A DNA stretch of 64,000 nucleotides. It comes from Romanomermis culicivorax (lineage: Eukaryota > Nematoda > Enoplea > Mermithida > Mermithidae). A program made the translations under genes and the position numbers. The stretch lies in the NCBI GenBank assembly GCA_963922205.1, contig CAWUHX010000100.1, positions 372,001-436,000 of the forward strand. Reading direction: 5' to 3'. Below the pieces are notes generated by a model that saw only the letters and a list, made by a program, of their open reading frames with translations, was not told the DNA's origin and did no database searches. Shown piece after piece: positions 24,220-34,257 of the stretch (the stretch's first letter is position 1; the number at the start of each line of letters is the position of its first letter).

Positions 24220-25279
24220 CAGCGTTCTTTTTTTGTGCACGGACATTTGTGCCAATTGGCACAAGAGGACAAAAAAATTTTTGCCAATGGCACAAAATTT
24301 TCTTTTCACTAGAGGCATACTGAAAACTGCTGAAAAGTTTTAGGCCAAAAGTTTGATAAAAAGTTATTGTTTAACGCATTAATTTTTTGTAAAAATCGTG
24401 CCCAACCTATTTTTCAGCTAACCACATACCTGTACTTGGGGTGGGGGTTGGGGGGGGGCCCCCCAATTTGGCCAACCCAGTACCCAAAATCATTTTCCCC
24501 CCAGTTGGGAAAAAATTAAAAAAATTTGCCAAAAAGTGTATGTTTTTTGGCCTTTTTTGGAAAAAATTTCGACTTTTTCCTACCCCCCCCCCCAAATTTC
24601 GGATTTACCCCCCCCCCCAACTGGTCGGAGGTCTTACAGGTATGGCTAACCATGTCAGTGAGAAGAGAAAAAACTGTGCAACAAAATAGTTCACGGAATC
24701 CCTAAAAGAAATGGAATGCTGAGACAATTTAAATAGCTCTAGAATTGTTCAGAAAGTTCAAATTGATTCAATTTTCGACTACGAAAGAATATCTATGTTA
24801 TGTGTATTCAACAACCGTGTAAAGACTACAGAAAATAAAGTCGAAAATCGTGTGGATTTTCGATCGAAGCATTGTGCCATTATCAACGATATCGATTTTT
24901 CTATTTGAATCAATCAAACACAAAAAGTAACAATTTCAGTTTTAAATCCGAATCTGACTGAATGAAGAGAGAATATTCAGAATTTCTTTTCACTCATCAG
25001 TCGTGAAAGCCTATAAAGTTTGCTGCACGATACTAATACACCGTTCAAAGAAAAATCGTTCGCGTTCGGGTTACGAATAGGAAATATTATATTCATTGAT
25101 TCGGCGCGAAGCGCCGAAAAATTTTTGCATTTTCAGCTCCTAAAACGTCTAAAAATCAAGGAAATTTAATGTTTGACCAGCCAAAAAATTTGTGCCAATT
25201 GGCACAAACGCTCAAAATTTTTTGTGCCATTCCAATTTTTTTTGTGTCAAAAACCATGTTTTGGCACAAAAAAACACTG
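24220..25279 (+). mobile_element. GTGCC-type hAT-like MITE, inner copy
   Basis: Ends CAGCGTTCTTTTTTTGTGC and GGCACAAAAAAACACTG, with flanks GCACGGAC (24212-24219) and GGACGGAC (25280-25287), an 8-bp duplication with one mismatch. The hairpin CGGCGCGAAGCGCCG is at 25103. It carries a CATACCTG-family MITE at 24425-24644 and provides the empty site for the nested element at 15447. Confidence 0.88.
24425..24644. mobile_element. CATACCTG-family G-tract MITE, copy c (220 bp)
   Basis: Ends CATACCTGTACTTGGGG and CTTACAGGTATG, with a perfect 8-bp duplication GCTAACCA at 24417-24424 and 24645-24652. The same host sequence without the insert (TTTTTCAGCTAATCATGTCA) is at about 15233. Confidence 0.92.
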
Positions 25280-25403
25280 GGACGGACACAAGATGGCGCA
25301 GGAGCAGCGTTTTTTTGTGCACAGACATTTGTGTCAATTGGCACAAGAAGCCAAAAAAATTTGTGTCAATGGCACAAAACAAATTTTTTTTACTAGAAAC
25401 ATA

Positions 25404-25565
25404 AGGTAAAGTGGGGTGACTTTGATCAGCAGAGTATGGCATTTGATAACTATTTGAGATCAGCAGGTCATTTTTGCTGTGTAGACAACCTGCTGATCTC
25501 AAATAGTTATCAAATGCCCCACTCTGATCAAAGTCGCCCCTGATCAAAGTCACCCCACTTCACCT
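25404..25565. mobile_element. 162-bp palindromic MITE, first copy
   Basis: The element is nearly one perfect hairpin: AGGTAAAGTGGGGTGACTTT against AAAGTCACCCCACTTCACCT, with a CATTTTTGCTGTGTAGAC loop. It interrupts the GTGCC-type element between AAACATA and CTGAAAAC. A second copy is at 27704-27848. TA-type target use is likely but not clean. Confidence 0.75.
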
Positions 25566-26498
25566 CACTGAAAACTGCGGGAAAGTATTAGGCCAAAAGT
25601 TTAATAAAAATTTAACGTTTGACGCATTAATTGTTGTAAAAATCGTGCCCAACTTATTTTTCAGATAACCTTGTCAGTGAGACAAGAAAAAACTGGAAGT
25701 TTTTACAGATGGCGGTGGCCATGCCGAACCATTTGGCCGTGGCCCCGCCGAAACATTTGGAAGAGCTTCTACAACGCTGCGCTCTTCTGGCGCAGCTGCT
25801 GTACCCTAAGCCTAAGCCTAAGGAAAATTTCAAAGGTAGGGTAAATTCGGTGGCCAGCGTTATCTGCAGTTTACCCAAAAACTGTGCAACAAAATTGTTC
25901 ACGAAAACCCAAAAAATGGAATTCTGAAAAATTTTTAATAGCTCTAGCATTGTTCAGGAAGTTCAAATTGATTCAATTTTCGACTACGAATATCCATGTA
26001 CTTATGTATATTTAACAACAATGTGAAGACTAGAGAAAATAAAGTCGAAAATTGTGTAAATCTTCGGTTGAAACATTGTACAATTACCAACGATGTCGAT
26101 TTTCCTATTTGAATCAATCAAACACAAAGAGAGTAAAACCTTCAGTTTCAAATCCGAATCTGACAGGATTAACAAAGAATATTCAGACTTTCTTTTCATT
26201 CATTAGTCATTGACAGCCTATACAGTTTGCTGCAACGATACTAATACACTGTTCATAGAAAAATCGTTCGCGTTCGGTTCAAATATACGAATAGGAAATA
26301 GGATATTCATTGAGGGCGCGAAGCGCCGAAAATTTTCTTTATTTCCAGCCCCTAAAACGTCTAAAATCATGGAAATTTAATTTTTGACCAGCCAAAAATT
26401 TTGTGCCAGTCGGCACAAACGCTCAAAATTTTATGTGCCATTCCATTTTTTTGTGTGCAAAAAGCCATGTTTTGGCACAAAAAAATACTGGTTGGCGG

Positions 26499-27135
26499 GC
26501 AGTAATTTTTGGCTTGAGTTGTTTTTTTGGATTGAAAAATTTTTTCGGGTTTTTAACTAAAAAATTCATTTTTTCTATTTTGTTCTCGAGAATACCCGTT
26601 TCCTCCTGATTCAACAATCAAATTGAGAGTTGAGCCGACTTTAGTAACTGCAATGCAGTATTTTCTGCCACTTTTTGTGCGGCGGTTTTTTGGCGGTTTT
26701 CACATTTCTTGTTGCGGTTTTTTAGGTCATTTCGCGGTTTTTCACTAAAACCATTCAACAACACTGAGTCAGCGCCGTATAATCAAAATTTTTGTCCGGC
26801 ACTAAATTTTTTTCAGTTTTTTTTGTTTTTCTTATATTTCGCGCCCGGGGTAGATTTTACCAAGGAATCCGGCTATTTCAGTCGAAAAGCGCATTCATTT
26901 TTCATCAGAATGCTTTTCATCGCATCGACTTACCTAGCATGATGTATTTTTGAGAATTTTTGAAAAAATAACATTTTCTTAGCTTTTTTTGCGTTTTGGA
27001 TGATTTTTTACTGAGCGAAAATGGTCGATAGTAAGGAAATATTTATATGTTTGGGCTCCCCTTCCAAATGCCTGCCCTCTCCACAACTTTAATTATAATT
27101 ATAATCGTTAAAGTAAATAAACAGCAGTTTTCATA
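26499..27135. other. Spacer between two hAT-like MITEs
   Basis: AT-rich sequence with runs of GGCGGTTTT (26680-26735) resembling those at 24060-24150 on the other side of the nested complex, so the complex was inserted in a GGCGGTTTT-rich stretch. No gene is seen. Confidence 0.4.
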
Positions 27136-27311
27136 GACAAGAGCAGCGTTTCTTTGTGCACGCACATTTGTGCCAATGGCACAAAAAAAATTTTTTCTAC
27201 CAGGAACATACTGAAAACTGCGGAAAAGTTTTAAGCCAAAAGTTAACGTTTAACGCATTAATTTTCTGAAAAAATCGTGCCCAACCTATTTTTCAGCTAA
27301 ACCATGTCAGT

Positions 27312-27559
27312 CATACCTGTAACTGGGGGGGGGGGGTGGGGTTTGGAAGGCCCCCTCAACTTAACCAACCATATACCTAACCCCCCCCCCAGTTTAGAAA
27401 AATTTGAAAAAATTGGCAAAAAAGTGTATGTTTTTGGCCTTTTTTGGGGAAAATTTCGACTTTTTTCGACTCCCTCCGCCAAAATTTCCGATTTACCCCC
27501 CCTCCCCCGAAATTTCCGATTTACCCCCCTCCCAACTGCTCGGACATCTTACAGGTATG
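27312..27559. mobile_element. CATACCTG-family G-tract MITE, copy d (248 bp)
   Basis: Ends CATACCTGTAACTGGGG and CTTACAGGTATG, with a perfect 8-bp duplication ATGTCAGT at 27304-27311 and 27560-27567. A short internal duplication of CCGAAATTTCCGATTTACCC precedes the right end. Confidence 0.92.
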
Positions 27560-27703
27560 ATGTCAGTGAGATAAAAAAAACTGCAAGAAAATAGTTCACG
27601 AGGACTCTAAAAAAATCGAATTCTGACAAAATTTGAATACTCTATAATTGTTTAGGAAGTTCAATTGATTCAATTTTCGACTACTAAGTACGAATATGAA
27701 TTA

Positions 27704-27848
27704 AGGTAAAGTGGGGTGACTTTGATCAGAGTATGGCATTTGATCAGAGTATTTGAGACCAGCAGGTCATTTTTGCTGTGTAGACAACCTGCTCATCTCT
27801 AATAGTTATCAAATGCCATACTCTGATCAAAGTCGCCCCACTTTACCA
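27704..27848. mobile_element. Palindromic MITE, second copy
   Basis: The inverted arms (AGGTAAAGTGGGGTGACTTT and AAAGTCGCCCCACTTTACC) and loop match 25404-25565. The sequence is shorter and slightly diverged. Confidence 0.72.
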
Positions 27849-27853
27849 CATAT

Positions 27854-28063
27854 CATATCTGTAATTGGGGGGTCTAGGGGGGGATCCTCCCAACTTGGCC
27901 AACCATATACCGAACCCTCCAACCCCAACCCAGTTTGGAAAAAATTAGAAAAAATTGACAAAAGAGTGCCTTTTTTTGGGAAAAATTTTGACTTTTTTCG
28001 ACCCCCTCCCCCAAAATGTTAAATTTACCCCCCCCCCCACTGGTCGGACCTCTTACAGGTATG
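27854..28063. mobile_element. CATACCTG-family G-tract MITE, copy e (210 bp)
   Basis: Ends CATATCTGTAATTGGGG and CTTACAGGTATG. Flanks CCACATAT and CTACATAA match at 6 of 8 positions, consistent with an old duplication. Confidence 0.75.
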
Positions 28064-28799
28064 CTACATAATGTATTTAAAAACAATGTAAAGACGAAAA
28101 CTGTATAGATTTTTGGTCGAAACATTATACCATTACACACGATATCGATTTTTCTATTTGAATCAATCAAACACAAAAAGTAAGAATTTCAGTCTTGAAT
28201 GCAAATCTGACTGAATTAACAGAGAATATTCAGAATTTCTTTTCACTTATCAGTCATTAACAGTCTATAAAATTTGCTGCAACGATACTACTACACTGTT
28301 TGAAAAGAAATCGTTCGCGTTCGGGTCAAATATACAAATAAGAAATTGCGCCGAAATTTTTTTTGCATTTTTAGCCCCTTAAACGTCTAAAAATCAAGGA
28401 AATTTAATGTTTGACCAGATAAAAATTTTGTGTCAATTGGCGCAAACGCTCAAAATTTTGGGTGTCATTCCAAATTATTTTGTGCCAAAAACCATGTTTT
28501 GGCACAAAAAAACACTGGACAAGAGTACTCAGAAATAACTGAAAATATGATTTTGATAACAGGAAACATGAAAATATAAAACCCCTAACGTCCTGTTTGG
28601 GGTCGATTCGTAGCCAGGATTTTTTCCTATGGGTGCACTGGAAAATTTTTACTCACTGCGCACCGTTTTTTTCCTCAAAGATTTTTTTCCACATGAGAAC
28701 AGGACCCAACATTTTTTACATTTTCGCTATTGTGGATACGAGGTGATACTTGACGTGGTATTTGGCGAAAGGTTGTTTGCGATTGGTGTATAACATTAT

Positions 28800-29045
28800 G
28801 ATTCTCCATTCCTTGGCCTTACAATTGCATAAAAATTATATAACGCTTTTATTTTGCCCGTAGGCACACAATGAACAAATAATAATACAGTGGTTATAGT
28901 AATGCGACGTTTCGGTAGTCTACCTACTACCTTCCTCAGGTGACAATAAACTCCTTTTTACAAAATTCGCTACTTGAGGGAATTGAATCCTGGTCGTTTG
29001 ATTGAGAGTCTAGAGCGCTACCACTGGGCCATGGGGGCCAGTAGT
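28800..29045 (-). repeat. tRNA-derived SINE with a CGAAACGTCGC core
   Basis: On the minus strand a tRNA-like head has box A-like GGCCCAGTGGTAGCGC and box B-like GGATTCAATTCCC (29035-28980). It is followed by CTGAGGAAGGTAGTAGGTAG and ACCGAAACGTCGC, the body pattern common in animal SINEs that borrow a CR1-type tail. The tail near 28830 is AT-rich. The anticodon arm is not well paired, so this is not a functional tRNA. Confidence 0.65.
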
Positions 29046-29279
29046 AACTTGTTTAGAAGTGCTATATATCCTGACTTGGGGGTACTAGTTCAGACTTGGG
29101 TACCTGTCTGTTGCCCTTCTAAGGAATGCTTGGTTCCATATGTGGCCTATTTCAATGCTCTTACTACCTACATTTTTTGACCCCACTTTTTCCATCTCAA
29201 TGGTTTCTCTGATCTTCCTTTTGTAGGCATTAGGCTCTTGGGCAAGTATGGTGGTATTGTCAAAATTGGGTGTACATCC

Positions 29280-29960
29280 ACATCAGAGCACCCCATGGGG
29301 GGGTATGGGGGGGTATTACCCCCGTCTTAGATTTGAAAATTCATTTACTACACCCATAAAAACAGCTCACTATACCAAAAAATTTTGGTAGACTTCATCC
29401 TCTCCCCAGTAGGTTATACTAATTCGAGAAAAATTGCAGAATGTGTGATTCTGAGGAATTACTCGCTGCTCTTTTTGACACATTTACTGAGCAAATGATA
29501 ATGGGAAAATATGCAACTTCTGTGCCATATAGCGATTTTTAGGAAAGGATATGAGTACATTAATATATACTACTTGTAGGAAATCATTATAAATATAATT
29601 AGGAGATGAAATAATGAATGACTTATGTATATGTGATTAATAAAAAAATCGCCCCTTGGGAAGAAAAACATTGTTCTTAAAATTCTGCCTCTTCATGCTC
29701 TCCTTTCCTTTGCCCGCTTCTGCATTGGGTCATCTGTGCGCATATGGTTACCCAAGCTGTGGCATACTTTCCTGCTATGAGTTGAGACATGTGAGGTCTG
29801 TTGACGTGGATCAGGAGTGGTACTTGGTTTCAAACTCGTAGTTTATAGTGTAATGGGATTAATAATACTAAAGTCACATTCAGCATCAGGACTTTCAAAT
29901 GGAAGCACTAGTTACAATACACCAGTTTTAACCACTTATTGGCACAGTTAGAATTATGAA
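29280..29960 (+). repeat. Dispersed repeat with CACCCCATGGGGG start, copy 1
   Basis: The order AGAGCACCCCATGGGGG, CGTCTTAGATTTGAAAATTC, CCCCTTGGGAAGAAAAACAT, TGTGCGCATATGG, GGCATACTTTCCTGCTATGA is the same as at 40984-42720. An open stretch (ILSCYELRHVRSVD) is conserved in both copies, suggesting a decayed coding element. Here the site GTGCGCAT is unoccupied. The copy at 41424 carries an 886-bp hAT-like element at that point. Confidence 0.75.
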
Positions 29961-30470
29961 TGATAGAGAAAAAATTATCAATTGGCAAAACATTCAAACA
30001 GACCATATTATAAACCATAGTAAGATCTAAATGAAGCCGTTGTAGGTCTAATCGCTCTGAACCCAGGTGGTTGAAACGTTCATCATAAGATAATGTAGTA
30101 TCATAATCTAGTATTCTCTTGGTGAATCTCCGCTGAACTTTCTCAGAAATTAGGATTCCAAACTACTGTGGCGTATTCTAATAATGTCTAACATAAGTAC
30201 TAATGAAAGCCTTTGTAAGTAAATGTTTATTTCTAGTGCAGTAACTACGAAGTATCAAACCTACAGTAAAACAGCCTTTCCGGAAAATATGGGTGTAGTG
30301 AGCAGAATTAGATGGTGTACCAGTAATTGTAACACCTGTAGATCCGTAACTTTTGTTGTACTTGGTATATTAATATCATCAAAATAGTAATTTATACACA
30401 GATTATTTTTACCAAGATGTAGAGCATTACATTTGTTGAATGCCATACTCATACCTGGACAAACTCTATC
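29950..30470 (-). pseudogene. LINE 3' fragment, minus strand
   Basis: The minus strand encodes MAFNKCNALHLGKNNLCINY, FDDINIPSTTKVTDL, then EKVQRRFTKRILDYD, DERFNHLGSERLDLQRLHLD. These are the RT thumb and C-terminal segments of a CR1/L2/jockey-type ORF2, in order but with frameshifts. It is the same broad family as 12207-12968. Confidence 0.8.
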
Positions 30471-31594
30471 GGTTCATCTGGTACCAGCAAGCCCAAAAAG
30501 TTGGTTGGTTCCCGAATCGTTTTGATGGTTGCCATGCCAAACAAAGGCAGTGAACCGGATGCATATAGTAAATTTATCTTGTAGAAAATGGACAGAATGC
30601 AATCTCTCAAGTTTATTTGATAGTCTACACACTTTTTAGGACATACCAGTGTACTAGTTTAAGTTTTTTTGTGTTTCGACTGCTGGCACTGATGAAAAAG
30701 TGCATTTTGGTGCAATTTAGAAGGTCAAAATGTCAAACTTTTCCGACGCTCTGCGCCGGCAATGGCAATAATTTATAATGTTCACTACAACTAAGCTGAA
30801 GCCAAAAAAGAAGTCAAGTTTTATTTCTCAGTTATCCACGATTGTTTCCATGGATCTGCTATATGTTCCTGCCAGAGTGAGCAAAACTCGTCACTTCATA
30901 GCGAGAATATAATTTTCATGATTAATATGAATTTGTTGATTTTTCTTACATCTCTCCATACATTTATTTAATACCATCATTTTCCTAGGGAAAATATGAA
31001 CTGAGAGTATTACAAATTACCTTTACCATGAATGTAGTCAGAGGGATTGAAGGGCCATGCCCTCCAAATGTTTCAAGTGTTAAAAAAAGTAGAGGTGCCT
31101 TTCGTTTTTTTCTTCAAGAAGAAGTCAAGTCAGAAAAGCCAATTTTACAGCAAATTGAGCGAAAAAAGATGTATGCCACCATACCTGGACAATAGGTTTA
31201 ACTAGATGCAACTATGTACCAGTTGAGGCGACTTTGGTACCAAACGACTTGATTCTCAGCACTTGATCATGTTTTGTGTGTGAAGCGATTTTAATCGGAA
31301 AGATGGGATTGAGGGCTCAGAGAAAGACTATGAAATGCAAAAACTAGACGACCAACCAACCAGCTTATCAGGAAACAATCCATCAATCAACCAAGTAATA
31401 AGGGAGTCAATAAATCGACAAATCGGTGAATTGACCAAATGGAGAATTAACCAGAAAATCATAAAGTTAACTGATCACTGGTTGCTTCATCGAATCAACC
31501 ATAAAATCAAATAACCAGCTAATCAGAAAATCACCCAATAAGAGAATCAAGGTATCAACAGAATAACCAGGGGATCAACCAACCAATCACTAAT

Positions 31595-31998
31595 CATACA
31601 TGTAACGGAGCTCCGAGGTCTGGGGGGGGGGGTTGGAGCACTTTTTTTCGGGCCGGGGGTCAGTAATTCCCAAAATTTTGGGGGAGGGTCTCTGAAGGAA
31701 AAAATCGATTTTTTCATGAAAAATTTCCGAAAAATGGTTCAAAAAGTAGTAATTTTTGTCTGAAAAATGATAAAATATATATACATATGGCGCGAAGCGC
31801 CGACAAAATTGACGTTTTTGACCATTTTTTGTTCAAAAATTGACATTTTTCATGAAAAAATGACATTTTTCAGTATTTTTCCGACTAAAACTATGGGGAT
31901 CCCTAGGGCTACCATATGGCTAGTCATTGGATTGGAAAATCCTGGTGGGGGGGGGGGGTCGCCCAATGGCTAGCCATATCCCCCCAATTACATGTATG
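31595..31998. mobile_element. CATACATGTAA-family MITE, copy 1 (404 bp)
   Basis: Ends CATACATGTAACGG and CCAATTACATGTATG, with a perfect 8-bp duplication TCACTAAT at 31587-31594 and 31999-32006. It contains G-tracts near both ends, the hairpin GGCGCGAAGCGCC at 31788 and repeated TTGACATTTTTCATGAAAAA. The left part resembles the unit at about 1740-2030 in VPS13 intron 2. Confidence 0.9.
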
Positions 31999-32556
31999 TC
32001 ACTAATCAGGTAATCAATCGGCCAACCAACCAATAAATCAGGGAGTCAATCAACCAACCTGGGAGTTAACTGACCGATAAGAAAATTAACCACAATTTTG
32101 CTCATTTTACACATTTTAAAAATGATTTCAACTTCAAGTGGAAAAAATTTTCTCGTGCGAAAAAAATTTTGAGTTATTTCTGCACAGTGCGGATGAAAGT
32201 GTGTAGAAAAAACCCTGATCTGGAAGAAGGTTTGTGCAAACATACACTCAAAATCATGGTTTTTATAGAATATAAAAAATTTTTTGCTGACAAAAAGACT
32301 CGTACAAATAAAACACCAGAGTCACACCTACTATTTTTTAATTATAAACAAGATAATAACTAGTAGCTTCGGATCAAGGGTCGTGCACCCTGACGAATTC
32401 ATGAGGATCAAAATCAATGGTTCACCAATTGAAAATTTCAATCCAAAAAATATACTGCTCAATGGCCGAGTTTGCGAAGTGATGATCCAACCATGGGAAC
32501 AAAAACCATTATCAAATTATCAGATAAAAATATATATACTCGTATGCTTAAGCACA

Positions 32557-32755
32557 TATACCTGTAATTAGGGGGCCATAACTTGGTCGAACCTTGGACC
32601 CCCCTAACTCGGAAAAATTTGGAAAAAATAGCTCGTTCGGCCTTTTTGGGGAAAATTTTCAGTTTCTTTATGTTGACTGCCCAAAATTATGGGACCCCCA
32701 CCCAAAAATTCGGTATTTACCCTCTCCCCAACTGATCGGATCTCTTACAGGTTTG
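32557..32755. mobile_element. CATACCTG-family MITE, copy f, diverged
   Basis: Ends TATACCTGTAATTAGGGG and CTTACAGGTTTG. CTTAAGCA on the left and CTTAAACA on the right suggest the 8-bp duplication, offset by 2 bp. Confidence 0.65.
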
Positions 32756-33159
32756 CTTAAACAATTATATCACCACCAAGTCATGTATAAATGCTTCACT
32801 GGATTCCATTGGTGGTTGGTAATCATGTTGGCTAATTCCTGGATTTATCGGTTTCGTTTCCTTGATGTTCGATTGATTCCTTTTTGGCTGATTGCTTGAT
32901 TCTTGAGTTAATCAGTTGGTTAGTTGAGATTAGTTTCCTGATTAGTTGGTTTGTTGACCCTGTGATTCGGATGATAATTTCCTACCTGGCTGATAAGTTG
33001 GCTGATTCAACTATCCAACTAAACAGTCAGTTAAAAAATTACCTGCAAATTATAATTGCTATTATTCCGTTTTTTCACCTAGTGGATCAACCAACTAACA
33101 AGGAAATCAAAGTCAATTGCTTTTCCTTGTTAGTTGGTAGATTTCCCGGCAGTTGGATT

Positions 33160-33900
33160 TTGGTTTATTCCCATATTAGTTGTTAGTTGATTGATTTCCT
33201 GATTCACTAGATGGTTGGTTGGTTGATTCCTTGATTAGCTAGTTGGTTCCCTGGTTGATTGCTTGATTTACCGATTGTTTACTTGGTTGGTTCACTGATT
33301 CTCTGATTAGTTGGTTGTTTAGTTCATTGATTCTATGATTGGCTGATTGATTTCTCAGTTGGTTGGTTGGTTGATGGTTCGATTTGTTAGTCGGCCGATC
33401 CATTGATTCTCTGATTGACTGGCTGATATCCTGGATGGTTGGTTGTTTCCTTGATTGGTTGATTTTTTTCGTTTATTCCATGAATGATTGGTTGGTTGGT
33501 TCCCATGGTTGGTTAGTCGGTTGGTTGATTCCCCGATCGATTAGTTGATTGATGCCTCAATTGGTTAGTTGGTCGATTCATCGATTCTCTGGTTAGTTAG
33601 CTGATCCCCTGGTTGATTGGTTAGTTGTTTCCCTGATTGGTTGTTTGATTGATTTCCGGGTTGCTTGGTTGATTCCCTGGTTGATTGATTGGTTGGCTGA
33701 TTGATTGATTGATTCCCTGGTTGGTTGGTTGTTTCCCTGATTGGTTGATTGATTCATTGATTCACTGGTTTGTTGATTGATTAACTGATTAGTTAGATTG
33801 GTTAACTGATTCCCTGACTCATTGGTTGGTGCGTTCATTCTCTGGTTTATTGGCCGATTCCCTGTTTACTTGGTTAGCCTTTGAATTCTCGATTGCATAT
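33160..33900. repeat. GGTTGATTCC-type minisatellite
   Basis: Dozens of degenerate 8-12 bp units (GGTTGATT, CCCTGATTGG, GGTTGGTTG) fill the stretch. Its complement fills 31345-31600 and 31990-32085. Open frames here encode Asn/Gln/Thr-only peptides and are artefacts of the repeat. Confidence 0.85.
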
Positions 33901-33938
33901 TCTCGTTTAAAATCGGTTTATATACAAAGCATGATCTG

Positions 33939-34158
33939 CATACCTGTACTTGGGGGGGGGACCCCCCAACTTGGCCAACCCTGTTCCCAAAATCATCCCC
34001 CCAACCCCCCCCCCCAGTTTGGAAAAAATTAAAAAAATTCGCCAAAAAGTGTATGTTTTTTGGCCTTTTTTGGGAAAAATTTCGACTTTTTTCTACCCCC
34101 CCCCCAAATTTCGGATTTACCCCCCCCCCCCCAACTGGTCGGAGGTCTTACAGGTATG
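33939..34158. mobile_element. CATACCTG-family G-tract MITE, copy g (220 bp)
   Basis: Ends CATACCTGTACTTGGGG and CTTACAGGTATG, with a perfect 8-bp duplication ATGATCTG at 33931-33938 and 34159-34166. It is the cleanest copy in the window. Confidence 0.93.
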
Positions 34159-34257
34159 ATGATCTGGTGCTGAGGATCTAGTCATCTGGTACCGAGGTCG
34201 CGTTATCTGGTACTGAGTTGGATCCAGTTGAACCTATTGTCCAGGTATGGCCAAACT

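Larger units (their letters stand above)
24198..26490 (+). mobile_element. GTGCC-type hAT-like MITE complex (outer element with nested copy)
   Basis: The outer ends are CAGCGTATTTTTGTGC (24198) and GGCACAAAAAAATACTG (26490), with a perfect 8-bp duplication GTTGGCGG at 24190-24197 and 26491-26498. A full second copy sits inside (24220-25279). After it, 17 bp of spacer lead to a repeated left end CAGCGTTTTTTTGTGC at 25305, so the outer left terminus is duplicated. The body carries the hairpin GGGCGCGAAGCGCC at 26313. A palindromic MITE (25404-25565) is also nested. Confidence 0.8.
27144..28517 (+). mobile_element. GTGCC-type hAT-like MITE, complete copy with three nested MITEs
   Basis: Ends CAGCGTTTCTTTGTGC and GGCACAAAAAAACACTG, with a perfect 8-bp duplication GACAAGAG at 27136-27143 and 28518-28525. 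Nested inside are CATACCTG-family copies at 27312-27559 and 27854-28063 and a palindromic MITE at 27704-27848. The hairpin module is reduced to GCGCCGAAATTTTTTTTGC at 28347. Confidence 0.9.
31180..34249. mobile_element. Large TIR element with minisatellite arms (CATACCTGGACAATAGG ends)
   Basis: The left end CATACCTGGACAATAGGTTT and right end (inverted) CATACCTGGACAATAGGTTC share over 40 bp of inverted repeat, including ATGCAAC/ATCCAAC and GTACCAG. Inside, the left arm (31345-32085) is rich in AACCAATCAACC-type units and the right arm (32810-33900) in GGTTGATTCC-type units, so the arms are inverted minisatellites. Three MITEs are nested (31595, 32557, 33939). A decayed relative of the end is at 30452. 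No clean target duplication is seen. Confidence 0.7.

Noticed and set aside
28960-29045. tRNA gene on the minus strand
   Set aside because: Boxes A and B are present, but the anticodon and acceptor stems do not pair and a SINE body follows. It is annotated as a SINE head.
33593-33838. 81-residue open frame on the minus strand, Asn/Gln/Thr-rich
   Set aside because: It is a translation of the GGTTGATT minisatellite, and every frame of that repeat gives a similar low-complexity peptide.
33160-33900. Possible CRISPR-like array of short repeats
   Set aside because: The units are degenerate, with no constant repeat and no unique spacers of even length, and the genome is eukaryotic. It is a minisatellite.
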